Source: Burkholderiales bacterium
Lineage (GTDB): Bacteria; Pseudomonadota; Gammaproteobacteria; Burkholderiales; Burkholderiaceae_E
Direction: 5' to 3'
Length of the DNA: 64,000 nt
NCBI GenBank assembly: GCA_003577305.1
Contig: QEVL01000002.1
Location: 62,001 to 126,000, forward strand
In this document: piece after piece, positions 17,886-26,319 of the stretch
Numbering within the stretch: position 1 is the stretch's first letter
Layout: every line of letters starts with the position of its first letter
Translations under genes and position numbers: made by a program
Notes under the pieces: model-generated
Database searches by the model: none
The model's input: only the letters and a program-made list of their open reading frames with translations
Told to the model about the DNA's origin: nothing

Positions 17886-18007
17886 CCCGCAGAGCAACCA
17901 CTTAAGAAACCCGAAAAACTGTCCGACCGCGTGGGGCCACCTCTCTACGGCGAGACGGACGTGGCCCGCGGCGTGGCGCGCATCGAAACCCACCGGAGAA
18001 CCAAGCC

Positions 18008-18958
18008 GTGATTCGCATGCTGACCGCATCGTCGCGCCGCGCGCGCCTGGCCGTCGCTTCGCTGCTGCTGGGCGGCGCGGCCTCGTCGTTCGCCGTGAAC
18101 ACCGCCACCATCGTGTCATCTGCGCTGTCGCCGGACTGCCTCGAATACCGCGTGGTCGGCATCTGCTATTGGCTCTTCTGCACGTGGACGGGCTGCACGG
18201 TGCGCACCTCGGTGAAGGTGCGCCACTACGTGCCCGATGCCGTGGTGTCCAGCTACAGCAACACCGGCGAGAACCCGTGGGTCGAAGTGCGGGCCATGAG
18301 CACGCCGAATCCCACGGCGCAGGCCGGCGGTGACGGCACGACGAACCACGACAACGAGAACAACTTGGCGAAATTCAAGAACGCCGACGTGATCGGGCAT
18401 CCCGGCGGCTACGCGTTCAGCCAGTTCGCCAGCGCCTCCGGCTATGCCTGCCAAGGCGCGGGCACGGCGTTCATGCCCTACCTGCTGAGCACCTTGGACA
18501 CGCTGGCCTGGCGCTACAACATCCCGGAGATGGCGTATCCGGAAGCGTTGATCCCCGGCATGCGCGAGGTCGGCGGGCGCACCACGCTGGATCTCTGGGG
18601 CAACGTCTATCCCCGCGGCGGCTTCCTGCACCAGACCGATGACTACATGAGCGGCGCCGTGGTCGCGCAGCGCGCCGGCGACATCGTGACGCGGCGCACC
18701 CAGCCGCACGTCTACCAGCCGCTGCTGGCCAACGCGCGCGACGGCTACTGGCCCGCCGGTGCGCTGATGGAGACCGATGCCTCCACCGGCAAGTGGCAGG
18801 AACTGCAACCCACGCTCTCCACCTCCTGCGCGGTCTTCCCACACAACAACACCCGCGTCCAGGCGCAGCAGGGCGACTACGCCTGGGCGCTGTGGCGTCC
18901 CTATGCCTGCTGCCAGCGCCGCGGCCAGGTGTTCCTTGGCAGCGTCGATTTCATGTGA
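18008..18958 (+). CDS. ICE protein TIGR03756 (PFL_4710), TraU-like
   Basis: A 316-aa exported protein. I chose the GTG at 18008 because it overlaps the stop of the split upstream gene (GTGA), which is the usual arrangement; the ATG at 18017 is an alternative. The signal peptide runs to about residue 29. The mature part is cysteine-rich and has 'DCLEYRVVGICYWLFCTWTGCTVRTSVKVRHYVPDAVVSSY'-type sequence, the TraU/PFL_4710 signature, and a terminal 'WRPYACCQRRGQVFLGSVDFM'. The many cysteines fit with the disulfide proteins encoded upstream. Required for DNA transfer in related systems. Confidence 0.92.
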   Translation: MIRMLTASSRRARLAVASLLLGGAASSFAVNTATIVSSALSPDCLEYRVVGICYWLFCTWTGCTVRTSVKVRHYVPDAVVSSYSNTGENPWVEVRAMSTPNPTAQAGGDGTTNHDNENNLAKFKNADVIGHPGGYAFSQFASASGYACQGAGTAFMPYLLSTLDTLAWRYNIPEMAYPEALIPGMREVGGRTTLDLWGNVYPRGGFLHQTDDYMSGAVVAQRAGDIVTRRTQPHVYQPLLANARDGYWPAGALMETDASTGKWQELQPTLSTSCAVFPHNNTRVQAQQGDYAWALWRPYACCQRRGQVFLGSVDFM

Positions 18959-18967
18959 GGTGCTTCG

Positions 18968-20368
18968 ATGAAAGCGTCCCTTCTTCAACTCCTCCAACGC
19001 GCCAAGCCCCATGCCTTGAGCGTGGCGCTCGCGTGCGCCGTGACTGCTGCTGCCGGCGTCGCCTGGGCGCAGACGCGCATCGACCGCAACGGCGTCGGCG
19101 TGAGCGGCAGCATCATCGGCGACGACGTGCTCTACAGCATCGGCGGCGGTCGCGCCGTGTCCATGGGCGGCGCCGGGAACATGCAGAGCATCGGTGTCGG
19201 CGTCGGCTGGAACAGCAATCTCATCTGCGGCAACATGAGCATCACGACGACGCTGCAGAACCAGCTCAATGGCCTGACCAACGGCTTCCAGGCCATCATG
19301 TCGTCGGTCATCCAGAACGCCACCGCCGCGGTCGCGTCCTTGCCGGCGCTGATCATCCAGCGCGCCGATCCGGGCCTGTACAACCTGCTCACCAACGGCG
19401 TGTTGCAAGCGCGGCTGGACTTCGATCGCAGCAAGATGACCTGCCGCGCGATCGCCAACCGCATGGCGGACATGGCCGGCGGCCAAGCCGGCTGGGACCA
19501 GTTGGCCGAGGGCTTTGCGCTACGCGATTCGGTCAGCAGCACCGACGCGGTGTCGGCCGTCGATCAGGCCGAGTCGAACCGGGGCAACAACGGCGTGCCT
19601 TGGGTCGGCGGCAACAGCGCGGGCGGCTCCGGCCAGAGTTCGATCAAGGTGGTCGCCGATGTGACCCGTGCGGGCTATAACTTGCTCAACGGCCGCGGCG
19701 TCTCGGACACGTCGTCGATCCCGCGCGCGTCCTGCAACAACCGCCTGACTTGCCTCACCTGGTCCTCGCCGCAGCAGGCCGCGGACTTCGCTACGCGCGT
19801 GCTGGGCGAGCGCGAGCAGCGCACCTGCGAGACCTGCACCAAGACGCAGACCACGCCGGGCGTCGGCCTGACGCCGGTGATCCAGGAAGAGTACGAGACC
19901 AAGCTGCTGGCCCTGCAGGAACTGGTCACAGGCGCGAAGCCGACGACGGTGGCGAACCTCGAGGCGGCCGGCAGCAACTCGCTGCCGTTCACCCGTGGCC
20001 TGATCGAGGCGCTGCGCGACGAGCCCGATCAGGACTTGCTCGGCAAGCGCCTGGCCTCCGAGGCGGCGCTGTCGTCCGTGCTGGAGAAGGCGCTGCTGCT
20101 TCAGCGCACGCTGCTGACTGGCAAGAAGGAGCCCAACGTCGCCGCCAACGAGCTGGCCGTGAAGGCGGTCGATCAAGAGAACAGCGCGTTGGAGCAGGAG
20201 ATCAACAACCTCAAGACCGAGCTGGAGCTGCGGCGCACGTTGGCGGGCAACTCGGCCATGGCGATCGTGCAGCGGCATGGCATGCGCGCCGCCGGCTCGC
20301 GCGGCATCTTCGAGGGCGACACTACGCGCGACCGGCTCAAGGAAGTGCAGAAGCCGAGGAACAACTGA
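18968..20368 (+). CDS. ICE protein TIGR03755 (PFL_4711), TraH/TrbH-like position
   Basis: The 466-aa exported protein has a signal peptide (about residues 1-36, ending 'VAWA'). Family markers include 'DRNGVGVSGSIIGDDVLYSIGGGRAVSMGGAGNM', 'SIGVGVGWNSNLICGNMSITTTLQNQLNGLTNGFQ' and the C-terminal coiled coil ('AVDQENSALEQEINNLKTELELRRTLAGNSAMAIVQRHG'). One paired-cysteine patch is 'REQRTCETCTKTQTTPG'. Position and length fit PFL_4711. Probably part of the periplasmic or outer-membrane pilus-assembly complex. Confidence 0.92.
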   Translation: MKASLLQLLQRAKPHALSVALACAVTAAAGVAWAQTRIDRNGVGVSGSIIGDDVLYSIGGGRAVSMGGAGNMQSIGVGVGWNSNLICGNMSITTTLQNQLNGLTNGFQAIMSSVIQNATAAVASLPALIIQRADPGLYNLLTNGVLQARLDFDRSKMTCRAIANRMADMAGGQAGWDQLAEGFALRDSVSSTDAVSAVDQAESNRGNNGVPWVGGNSAGGSGQSSIKVVADVTRAGYNLLNGRGVSDTSSIPRASCNNRLTCLTWSSPQQAADFATRVLGEREQRTCETCTKTQTTPGVGLTPVIQEEYETKLLALQELVTGAKPTTVANLEAAGSNSLPFTRGLIEALRDEPDQDLLGKRLASEAALSSVLEKALLLQRTLLTGKKEPNVAANELAVKAVDQENSALEQEINNLKTELELRRTLAGNSAMAIVQRHGMRAAGSRGIFEGDTTRDRLKEVQKPRNN

Positions 20369-20727
20369 TGGGCGAGATCGCACGGACCTGGTGGCGGCCG
20401 GCTTGGCTGTTCAGCCGGCGCGTGGGCGTCGCGCTGCTATGGCTGGCGCTGATCATCGGCATCGCTGTGACCGTGAATGTCGTCGGCATCCGCATCGTCG
20501 GCGGCATCGACGGCTGGGAGCACTGGCTGCGCGCGCACTCGGCGCACTTCCTCGTGTGGCGGCACGCCCTGTATGCGGTGACGGCCTACGGCTGGTGGCG
20601 GATGCGCGTGCGGCTTCGGCAGCGCGAGCCCGGCCCGGAAACGCATCGGCGCTTGCTGCGCGTCGAGATCGCGGCCGTCGTCACCGTCGTGCTGCTCGAA
20701 GCGAGCCAACTGCTGCGCGCTGGCTGA
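20368..20727 (+). CDS. Small ICE membrane protein (119 aa)
   Basis: It starts at the ATG that shares its first base with the end of the previous stop. A membrane helix lies at about 21-45 ('VALLWLALIIGIAVTVNVVGIRIVGG'), with two more hydrophobic stretches near 63-75 and 96-115. Basic residues lie between them. I do not recognise a named family with certainty, but small membrane proteins at this position, between TIGR03755 and the TraG-like gene, recur in this ICE family. Likely a partner of the TraG-like protein. Confidence 0.75.
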   Translation: MGEIARTWWRPAWLFSRRVGVALLWLALIIGIAVTVNVVGIRIVGGIDGWEHWLRAHSAHFLVWRHALYAVTAYGWWRMRVRLRQREPGPETHRRLLRVEIAAVVTVVLLEASQLLRAG

Positions 20728-20737
20728 GGGGAACGCC

Positions 20738-22255
20738 ATGACGCTCTACACGACGGACTATCTGGAGTATTACCTCACCCTGGTGGCCTGGATCGTCAAC
20801 AACGGCATCTGGAGCATCCTGGTGGCCAGCGGTGTGTTCGCCTTGCCGTTCGTCGCCATCACGATCCAGGAGTGGCTACGGGCGCGGGCCGAGGGCGCGG
20901 ACGAAGGCAACAAGGGCGTGCTGTCGTCCATGCGCATCGAGAACCGGGTGTGGGTGGCGATCGTGGTGATCCTGTTCGCCGGCATTCCCTTCATTCCCGT
21001 CGACCTGAGCACCATCCGCTTCGACACCACCCGCTCGGCGCAGTGCCAGGTCAACATCCCGCAGCCGGCCAACACGGGCTGGTCCAATGCCTACACGACA
21101 CTGAACAACCAGAGCGCGCTGGTGCCGGTGTGGTGGTTCGCCATGCACGCACTGTCCAAGGCCGTGACGGGCGCCGCGGTGGCGGCCATCCCGTGCGGGA
21201 CGGATCTCAGGCAGATGCGGATGGACGTGGACGCGACCCGCATCAACGACCCGGTGCTCGCCCAGGAGGTCGGCGATTTCGTGCACGACTGCTATGCACC
21301 TTCGCGCGCCAAGCTTTTCATGAGCCGCCCGACGCTCTCCGACGAGCAGATGAACGACGTGACCTGGATCGGCTCCAGCTACTTCCTAGGCAATCCCGGC
21401 TTCTACGACACCTACCACTCCAACACGCCGCGCACGGCGTGGCCCTATGACGCAACGCGCGATGCAGGCCTGGCCCAGGTCGATAGCGGCGGTGGCTATC
21501 CGACCTGTCGGCAGTGGTGGTCGGACGGCAGCAGCGGCCTACGCTCGCGCCTGCTGGCCCAGGTCGATCCCGACCTGTTGACGCGCCTCGGCCGCTGGGC
21601 GGGGTTCCTGTCGCAGAACGAGGTGAACGACTCGGTGGTCCGCGCCGTGGTCTCACCACGCCAGCAGAAGATGAACCAGGGATCGGTCTACACCGACTAC
21701 GGCGGGCAGATCGAGAAGACGCTGCCCAACATCGTGACGCGCGGCGCTGGCGACTTGGGGATGACGATAGGCGCGCTCGGCATCTTCCCGGCGATGGACG
21801 TGGTGCGCCAGGCGCTGCCGATGGTGCTCTCGCTGCTCAAGATGGCGCTGGTGGTCTGCATTCCGCTGGTGCTGGTGTTCGGCACCTACGAGCTGAAGGC
21901 GCTGGTCACCGTGAGCTGCGTGCAGTTCGCCTTGTTTTTTGTCGATTTCTGGTTCCAGCTCGCTCGCTGGCTCGACAGCACCATCCTTGATGCGCTCTAT
22001 GGGTGGGGCTTCGGAGCGAACCGGCCGCACAGCAACTTTGATCCGTTGATCGGGCTAAACAATGCCTTCGGAGATATGTTGTTGAACTTCGTGATGGCGA
22101 CGATGTTCATCGTGCTGCCGGGCTTTTGGGTAACGGCTTTGGCCTGGGTGGGAGTTCGCGCGGGCAACGCGCTGCAGGGACTGTCCGATGGGACGAGGGC
22201 TGCAGGACAGGCCGGCTCCAAGGGAACAGGCATGGTCATCCGCGGCGCGAAATAG
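20738..22255 (+). CDS. TraG N-terminal-like conjugation protein
   Basis: A 505-aa polytopic inner-membrane protein of the TraG_N group. Hydrophobic segments lie near residues 10-45, 70-90, 360-400 and 435-470. The opening 'YTTDYLEYYLTLVAWIVNNGIWSILVASGVFALPF' and 'PNIVTRGAGDLGMTIGALGIFPAMDVVRQALPMVLSLLKMALV'-type region are typical. In the F system TraG acts in pilus assembly and mating-pair stabilisation; the ICE version lacks the long periplasmic tail. It ends four bases before the convergent DUF3742 gene. Confidence 0.9.
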   Translation: MTLYTTDYLEYYLTLVAWIVNNGIWSILVASGVFALPFVAITIQEWLRARAEGADEGNKGVLSSMRIENRVWVAIVVILFAGIPFIPVDLSTIRFDTTRSAQCQVNIPQPANTGWSNAYTTLNNQSALVPVWWFAMHALSKAVTGAAVAAIPCGTDLRQMRMDVDATRINDPVLAQEVGDFVHDCYAPSRAKLFMSRPTLSDEQMNDVTWIGSSYFLGNPGFYDTYHSNTPRTAWPYDATRDAGLAQVDSGGGYPTCRQWWSDGSSGLRSRLLAQVDPDLLTRLGRWAGFLSQNEVNDSVVRAVVSPRQQKMNQGSVYTDYGGQIEKTLPNIVTRGAGDLGMTIGALGIFPAMDVVRQALPMVLSLLKMALVVCIPLVLVFGTYELKALVTVSCVQFALFFVDFWFQLARWLDSTILDALYGWGFGANRPHSNFDPLIGLNNAFGDMLLNFVMATMFIVLPGFWVTALAWVGVRAGNALQGLSDGTRAAGQAGSKGTGMVIRGAK

Positions 22256-22259
22256 CCTG

Positions 22260-22631
22260 CTACCGCTCGTCCTTGAAGCGAGGGTCGGGATCGTCGCTGT
22301 AGTTCATCGGATCGTAGAAGACGCTGCGCTTGTGATCCGCTTGGTCGCCGATCGCCCATTCCTCGGATTCGTCGCTTGCAACGTCGCGAGCCATCCAGGC
22401 AGCAGCCACTACAAAGGCAAGTAGTAGCGCGAACCAAACCGCGACGTAAAGCAGTACGCCGAGCGCAGCGAGCTTGACGAGCAGCAGAAGTGCCTTAGCG
22501 ACTCCAGGGGCGAAGCCGTTAGCAATCAGGCTTTGCGCGGCTCGCCGCTCCAACCGTGCGCAACCGCGCCAGAGCCGGCCAAGGTTTCGGCCTGCGCGTT
22601 CGACGAATGTGGTCTGAGCTGCGGTTTTCAT
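22260..22631 (-). CDS. DUF3742 family ICE protein
   Basis: The 123-aa protein is encoded convergently to the TraG-like gene. Its N-terminal basic segment ('AGRNLGRLWRGCARLERRAAQSLI') precedes one or two membrane helices (about 45-80, 'ALLLLVKLAALGVLLYVAVWFALLLAFVVAAAWMA'). The acidic tail ends 'HKRSVFYDPMNYSDDPDPRFKDER', a pattern diagnostic for DUF3742, which regularly closes the transfer block in this ICE family. Function unknown. Confidence 0.9.
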   Translation of the reverse strand: MKTAAQTTFVERAGRNLGRLWRGCARLERRAAQSLIANGFAPGVAKALLLLVKLAALGVLLYVAVWFALLLAFVVAAAWMARDVASDESEEWAIGDQADHKRSVFYDPMNYSDDPDPRFKDER

Positions 22632-22968
22632 GGTGGCTACCTCATGCTGTCCTTCGTATCGCCTCGATGCTCGTCATTCGATGGGTTGATTGAATCCTGC
22701 GTCAAATCTCAACGATGAGTGGAAATCCTCTGCAACATCCAATCAGGCCGTCCCGAGCTATTTATCCTTCGCCGGCTGCCAATCTGCCTGGCTCGCCTTC
22801 ACCAGCGCCGACCAATCGTCGGGTGGGTTGCCGCGGCCGAGCATCTTCTCGAATACGGCATACGGGTCGTGGCCGGCGACAATTAGCCTGACCGGTTGAC
22901 GACAACTATCTTGGCCGGTCGACCTGGACCGGGCGGTCCTGGATGCGTGGCTACAGTGCGCCCTCGAT

Positions 22969-24483
22969 GTGGACGTCGAGGGGAACTGGGTGCCCGGCGA
23001 GAGGATCACGGACCGACAGGTGAACGAGTACAAGAGGTACCGGCTGGCGAACAGCCAGGAGACGGCGGCTGCCAAGGCCGGGATGAGCGTACGGACGGCG
23101 CGCCGGGTGGAACGGGCGACGGCGTTGCCGTCGCAGCGGGAGCCGCGGGCATGGCGAACACGCGAGGATCCGCTGGCGGCGGTGTGGGACACGGAGGTGG
23201 TGCCGCTGCTCGAGCGCGATGCGCAGCTGAATGGGGTCACGCTGCTCGAGGAGTTGCAGCGCCGGCACCCAGGGCAGTACCCGCACGCGGTGCTGCGCAC
23301 GTTGCAGCGCCGGCTGCGGCAGTGGCGAGCGCTGCACGGGGCAGAGCGCGAGGTGTACTTCGCGCAGGAGCATCCCCCGGGGCGACTGGGGCTGTCGGAC
23401 TTCACCGTCGCAAACGACCTTGAGGTCAAGATCGGTGGGGCCTCGTTCGATCACCGGCTCTACCAGTTTGCGTTGGCGCACTCTGGCTGGCGGCACGCCG
23501 AGGTGGTCGAAGGTGGCGAGAGCTTCCTGGCGCTGTCGTCGGGTCTGCAGGCGGCGCTGTGGCGCTTGGGCGGGGTGCCCGAGGAGCACCGCACCGACAG
23601 CCTGTCAGCGGCGTTCAACAACTTGGCCGAGTGCGAGGAACTGACGCGGCGCTACGAGGGGCTGTGTGCGCATTACGGGATGCGGGCGAGCCGTTGCAAC
23701 CCGGGGCAGTCGCACGAGAACGGCTCGATCGAGGCGCGCAACGGCTCGCTGAAGGTGGCGATCGACCAGGCGCTTCGGCTGCGCGGCTCGCGCAAGTTCG
23801 AGACCCGCGCCGATTACGACGCGTTCGTCGCGACGGTGGTGCAGCGGATGAACGGGCGGCTGGGCAAGCGATTCGACGCTGAGCGGGCGGCACTGCGGAG
23901 CTTGCCGGCGAGGCGAACTGCCGAGTACGTGGAGGTGCCGGTGCGGGTGAGCAAGTTCGGCACGTTCATGGTGAACCGGGTGCTGTACTCGACGACGAGC
24001 CGACTGATCGGTTACCGGCTGATGGTGCGCGAGTACGCCGAGCACATCGAGGGTTGGTTGGGCGGGGTGTGCGTGCTGCGCGCGCCGCGCGGCAACAGAA
24101 GCGGCGACAGCCGCCGGGGCAAGGTCATCGACTACCGGCACTTGGTGGAGGCGCTGCAGCGCAAGCCGGCGGCACTGGCGCGCTGGGTGCACCGCGACGC
24201 CGCGTTCCCGCGGCCGGTGTACCGACAGACGTGGGAGCGGTTGATCGCGGAGCGCCCGGAGCGGGAGGCGTGCCGCACGATGGTGGGACTGCTGGCACTG
24301 GCGGCCAAGGGGTACGAAGCGCAGCTGGCGGGTGAGCTCGAGCAGTTGATCGAGATCGACGTGCTGCCCGAGCTCGACGCCATCACGCAGTTGCTGGCGC
24401 CGCCGGCGACCGTGATCCCCACCGTGCGGGTCGAGTTGCCGGAACTGAAGCGTTACGACGAGGTGCTCGGAGGTCGGCCATGA
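22969..24483 (+). CDS. istA: IS21-family transposase IstA
   Basis: The 504-aa DDE transposase has an N-terminal helix-turn-helix ('ITDRQVNEYKRYRLANSQETAAAKAGMSVRTARR'). The catalytic core has the acidic residues in 'GLSDFTVAND', 'EEHRTDSLSAAF' and 'NGSIEARNGSLK'. The C-terminal beta-rich 'YVEVPVRVSKFGTFMVNRVLYS' domain is typical of IstA. The start is uncertain: GTG at 22969 or the GTG at 22990 ('VPGERITDRQ'). It is coupled to istB through an ATGA overlap. Confidence 0.93.
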   Translation: MDVEGNWVPGERITDRQVNEYKRYRLANSQETAAAKAGMSVRTARRVERATALPSQREPRAWRTREDPLAAVWDTEVVPLLERDAQLNGVTLLEELQRRHPGQYPHAVLRTLQRRLRQWRALHGAEREVYFAQEHPPGRLGLSDFTVANDLEVKIGGASFDHRLYQFALAHSGWRHAEVVEGGESFLALSSGLQAALWRLGGVPEEHRTDSLSAAFNNLAECEELTRRYEGLCAHYGMRASRCNPGQSHENGSIEARNGSLKVAIDQALRLRGSRKFETRADYDAFVATVVQRMNGRLGKRFDAERAALRSLPARRTAEYVEVPVRVSKFGTFMVNRVLYSTTSRLIGYRLMVREYAEHIEGWLGGVCVLRAPRGNRSGDSRRGKVIDYRHLVEALQRKPAALARWVHRDAAFPRPVYRQTWERLIAERPEREACRTMVGLLALAAKGYEAQLAGELEQLIEIDVLPELDAITQLLAPPATVIPTVRVELPELKRYDEVLGGRP

Positions 24484-25256
24484 GCTCGGTCGCCCAGGGA
24501 AGGCTCGCCCTGATGCTGACCGAGCTGCGGCTACCCACGGTCAAGCAGTTGGCCGCCGACATCTGCGAGCAGGCCGACCGCGAAGGCTGGCCGGGGCTGC
24601 GGCTGCTGGAGGCGCTGTTCGAGCACGAGATGGCGCAGCGCGAGGTACGTCGCATCGCGCGCCACCGGCTGGAGTCGGGGCTGCCGCCCGAGAAGCTGCT
24701 CTCGAGCTTCGAGTTCGCGGCGGTGCCCACGGTCTCGAAGGCGCAGATCAGCGCGTTGGCCGAGGCCGACGCATGGCTCAAGCAGGGAGGCAACCTGCTG
24801 CTGTTCGGGCCGCCCGGCGTCGGGAAGACGCATCTGGTAGCTGGGCTCGGACACGCTCTGGTCGAAGCCGGGCACCGGGTGCTGTTCACGCGCACCAGTG
24901 AGTTGGTGCAGCGCTTGCAGGCGGCGCGCCGGGAGCTTCGGCTGCCCCAGGAACTGAGCAAGCTCGATCGCTTCGACCTGCTGATCCTCGACGACATCAG
25001 CTACGTACGGCGCGACCAGGCCGAGACCTCGGTGCTGTTCGAGTTGATCGCCGAGCGTTACGAGCGGCGCAGCCTGGCAATCACGGCCAACACGCCCTTC
25101 TCGGAATGGGGTGCCGTGTTCCCCGAACCGGCGATGACGGTGGCCGCCATCGACCGCTTGGTGCACCACGCGACGATCCTGGAGATGAACGTCGAGAGCT
25201 ACCGGCGGCGCGCCGCCCGGCCGGGGCATGCCCCGGCCGGGCGAAAGGCCAAGTGA
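24480..25256 (+). CDS. istB: IS21-family helper ATPase IstB
   Basis: The 258-aa AAA+ ATPase assists IstA in target selection. It has the DnaC/IstB layout: Walker A 'GPPGVGKTHLVAGLGH' at about residues 111-126, Walker B 'RFDLLILDDISYV' near 165, sensor 'SLAITANTPFSEW', and the arginine-containing ending 'VHHATILEMNVESYRRRAA'. Complete. Confidence 0.95.
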   Translation: MSSVAQGRLALMLTELRLPTVKQLAADICEQADREGWPGLRLLEALFEHEMAQREVRRIARHRLESGLPPEKLLSSFEFAAVPTVSKAQISALAEADAWLKQGGNLLLFGPPGVGKTHLVAGLGHALVEAGHRVLFTRTSELVQRLQAARRELRLPQELSKLDRFDLLILDDISYVRRDQAETSVLFELIAERYERRSLAITANTPFSEWGAVFPEPAMTVAAIDRLVHHATILEMNVESYRRRAARPGHAPAGRKAK

Positions 25257-25689
25257 GCGAGCAGGAATGAACCGCGCATCCACCGGCCAAGATAATTGAC
25301 GCCGACCGGCCAGGATAGTTGACGCCGGGCAGGGTCGGACTTGCTGCCCGCCGAACGCAGCGTCTGCTCGTCGTTGACCCAGGCGAAGACGATGGCCTTC
25401 GCCTTGGAGTCGTAGCGAAAGAACAGCCGGAATCGCCGCCCGATCTTCGCGCGCCGCCAGTGGCGGTACGCCGGCCCCAGCGTGTTGCCCTGACGGTATT
25501 CGTCGCGCGCCGGATCTGTCGGCACGACGTCCATGATCAACTGGCTCAACGCCCGGAACAACTTGACGTTGGCATTGCCCTCGAAGCCCCGCGGGTCGCT
25601 CTGCTCTGCTCGATGTGCTGCCGCCTGCAGCTTGCGCAACTGCTCGATCACGCCCTCGTGGAACAGCAGCGTCCAGCCATGCCGCTGCA

Positions 25690-26007
25690 TCAGAGAGCCA
25701 CTTCGCCTTCGATGTCTTCATCGAGATCCACCGCGTGGCCGGCGTGCTCCAGCATGGCCCGCGCCAGATCCTCCGGCAGGGACCGCACGTGGCGCCCCGC
25801 CCGGATGTCCGCTTCCAGCAACCCGAGGAAGGCACCGATGGCCGGGTCTTCGTGCTCGGCGTCGACCCGCGTGACGACGATTTCCCCGCCGCGCATGTCG
25901 AATGCCACCTTGCCTCCGGTGTCCACGCCCAGCGCCTGCCGGATCGACTTTGGCAGCGTGAGCTGGCCCTTGGAGGTCAGCGTGGCGACTTCGTGGATTT
26001 CGGGCAT
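25690..26007 (-). CDS. prlF: PrlF-type antitoxin (AbrB/SpoVT fold)
   Basis: The 105-aa DNA-binding antitoxin partners the adjacent, now broken YhaV toxin. The swapped-hairpin AbrB domain is at residues 1-45 ('VATLTSKGQLTLPKSIRQALGVDTGGKVAFDMRGGEIVVTRV'). The acidic C-terminus ('LARAMLEHAGHAVDLDEDIEGEVAL') would bind the toxin. The ATG at 26007 has AGGAG well placed upstream. A perfect 18-bp palindrome 30 bp upstream is the likely autoregulatory operator. The gene is intact although its toxin is not. Confidence 0.93.
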   Translation of the reverse strand: MPEIHEVATLTSKGQLTLPKSIRQALGVDTGGKVAFDMRGGEIVVTRVDAEHEDPAIGAFLGLLEADIRAGRHVRSLPEDLARAMLEHAGHAVDLDEDIEGEVAL

Positions 26008-26037
26008 GGCGGTTCTCCTGGTAGCAGGAACCACAGC

Positions 26038-26055
26038 GTAAGGAAATTTCCTTAC
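26038..26055. promoter_or_regulatory. Palindromic operator upstream of prlF-yhaV
   Basis: A perfect 18-bp palindrome, GTAAGGAAATTTCCTTAC, lies 30 bp upstream of the prlF start. AbrB-fold antitoxins bind such sites to repress their own operon; binding here is inferred. Confidence 0.75.
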
Positions 26056-26199
26056 CTTGTCAATCTGAGCGAGCATCGGACCTCCGGGCAGTGGTCGAAG
26101 AACGGCCATCGTAGGTACGGCACAGCCTGCCTTCCCGATTCAATCCGACCTGGGCCAGCACCGCATTGGTCCTCGCCACGGCAGGAGTCGCTGCCCTAT

Positions 26200-26292
26200 A
26201 TCCAAAGGCTTCCAAAGGCCAAAGGGCTGGGGAAGGGGCAAGGGAATGGAGCCAAGGGGAAAGGCCCTACCCGAAAAGGCCAAAAGGCGCCC
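26200..26292 (+). other. Purine-rich repeat tract before relaxase gene (possible oriT region)
   Basis: The 264 bp between the prlF operator and the relaxase contain no gene. Positions 26201-26220 are two tandem copies of TCCAAAGGCY. They are followed by a strongly purine-biased tract (AAAGGGCTGGGGAAGGGGCA…, CCGAAAAGGCCAAAAGGCG). In related ICEs the origin of transfer lies near the relaxase gene, so this is a candidate, without a recognised nic site. Confidence 0.35.
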
Positions 26293-26319
26293 CCACGCAG
26301 CCCGTCTACAGGGTTCGCC

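Larger units (their letters stand above)
16678..17944 (+). mobile_element. IS3-family insertion sequence, 1267 bp, complete
   Basis: Imperfect terminal inverted repeats are visible: left AGAAGTGGC…GTCGGACAG, right (reverse complement) AGAGGTGGC…GTCGGACAG, with identical spacing between the two conserved blocks. A 3-bp direct duplication CTA flanks it (16675-16677 and 17945-17947), as expected for this family. It carries overlapping orfA and orfB in the sense orientation and looks intact and recently inserted, because the split host gene shows no other damage. Confidence 0.93.
16295..18011 (+). pseudogene. ICE protein TIGR03757 (PFL_4709), split by IS3-family insertion
   Basis: The 5' part (16295-16677) encodes a signal peptide and the family core ending 'GLTKLPAVVVDRCYVI'. 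At that point the insertion creates a TAA stop (16676-16678). The missing end resumes after the element at 17946 as 'YGETDVARGVARIETHRRTKP' and stops at 18009-18011, overlapping the next GTG start. Removing the 1267-bp element plus one copy of the CTA duplication restores an intact 148-codon frame with the conserved 'RxYVxYGxTDVxRA' motif. The truncated 127-aa product lacks this C-terminal motif. In the family this is a periplasmic transfer protein of unknown activity. The insertion may also be polar on the downstream transfer genes. Confidence 0.92.
22870..25331 (+). mobile_element. IS21-family insertion sequence, 2462 bp, complete
   Basis: Both ends carry two tandem copies of a related repeat, as is typical for IS21. 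The left end begins TGGCCGGCGACAA… with a second copy CAACTATCTTGGCCGGT. The right end (reverse complement) begins TGCCCGGCGTCAA… with a second copy CAATTATCTTGGCCGGT. A 6-bp target duplication GGGTCG flanks the element (22864-22869 and 25332-25337). It encodes overlapping istA and istB. It sits inside the yhaV toxin gene. Confidence 0.93.
22758..25690 (-). pseudogene. yhaV: YhaV-type toxin gene, split by IS21-family insertion
   Basis: The N-terminal 119 codons (25690 down to 25332) encode a YhaV/RelE-superfamily ribonuclease toxin ('RHGWTLLFHEGVIEQLRKL', 'RRFRLFFRYDSKAKAIVFAWVNDE'). The frame then runs into the IS. The remaining C-terminus ('DPYAVFEKMLGRGNPPDDWSALVKASQ…') lies at 22869-22758. 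Removing the IS and one copy of the GGGTCG duplication gives a continuous 154-codon gene. The toxin start overlaps the prlF stop (ATGA). The disrupted toxin lacks its C-terminal 'VFxKMLxxGxPPDDW' motif and is probably inactive, leaving the antitoxin as an orphan. Confidence 0.93.

Noticed and set aside
25199-25330. Extension of the yhaV frame into the IS21 element as a native C-terminus
   Set aside because: The added residues are encoded by IS end repeats. The true C-terminus is found on the other side of the IS and re-joins exactly with the 6-bp duplication.
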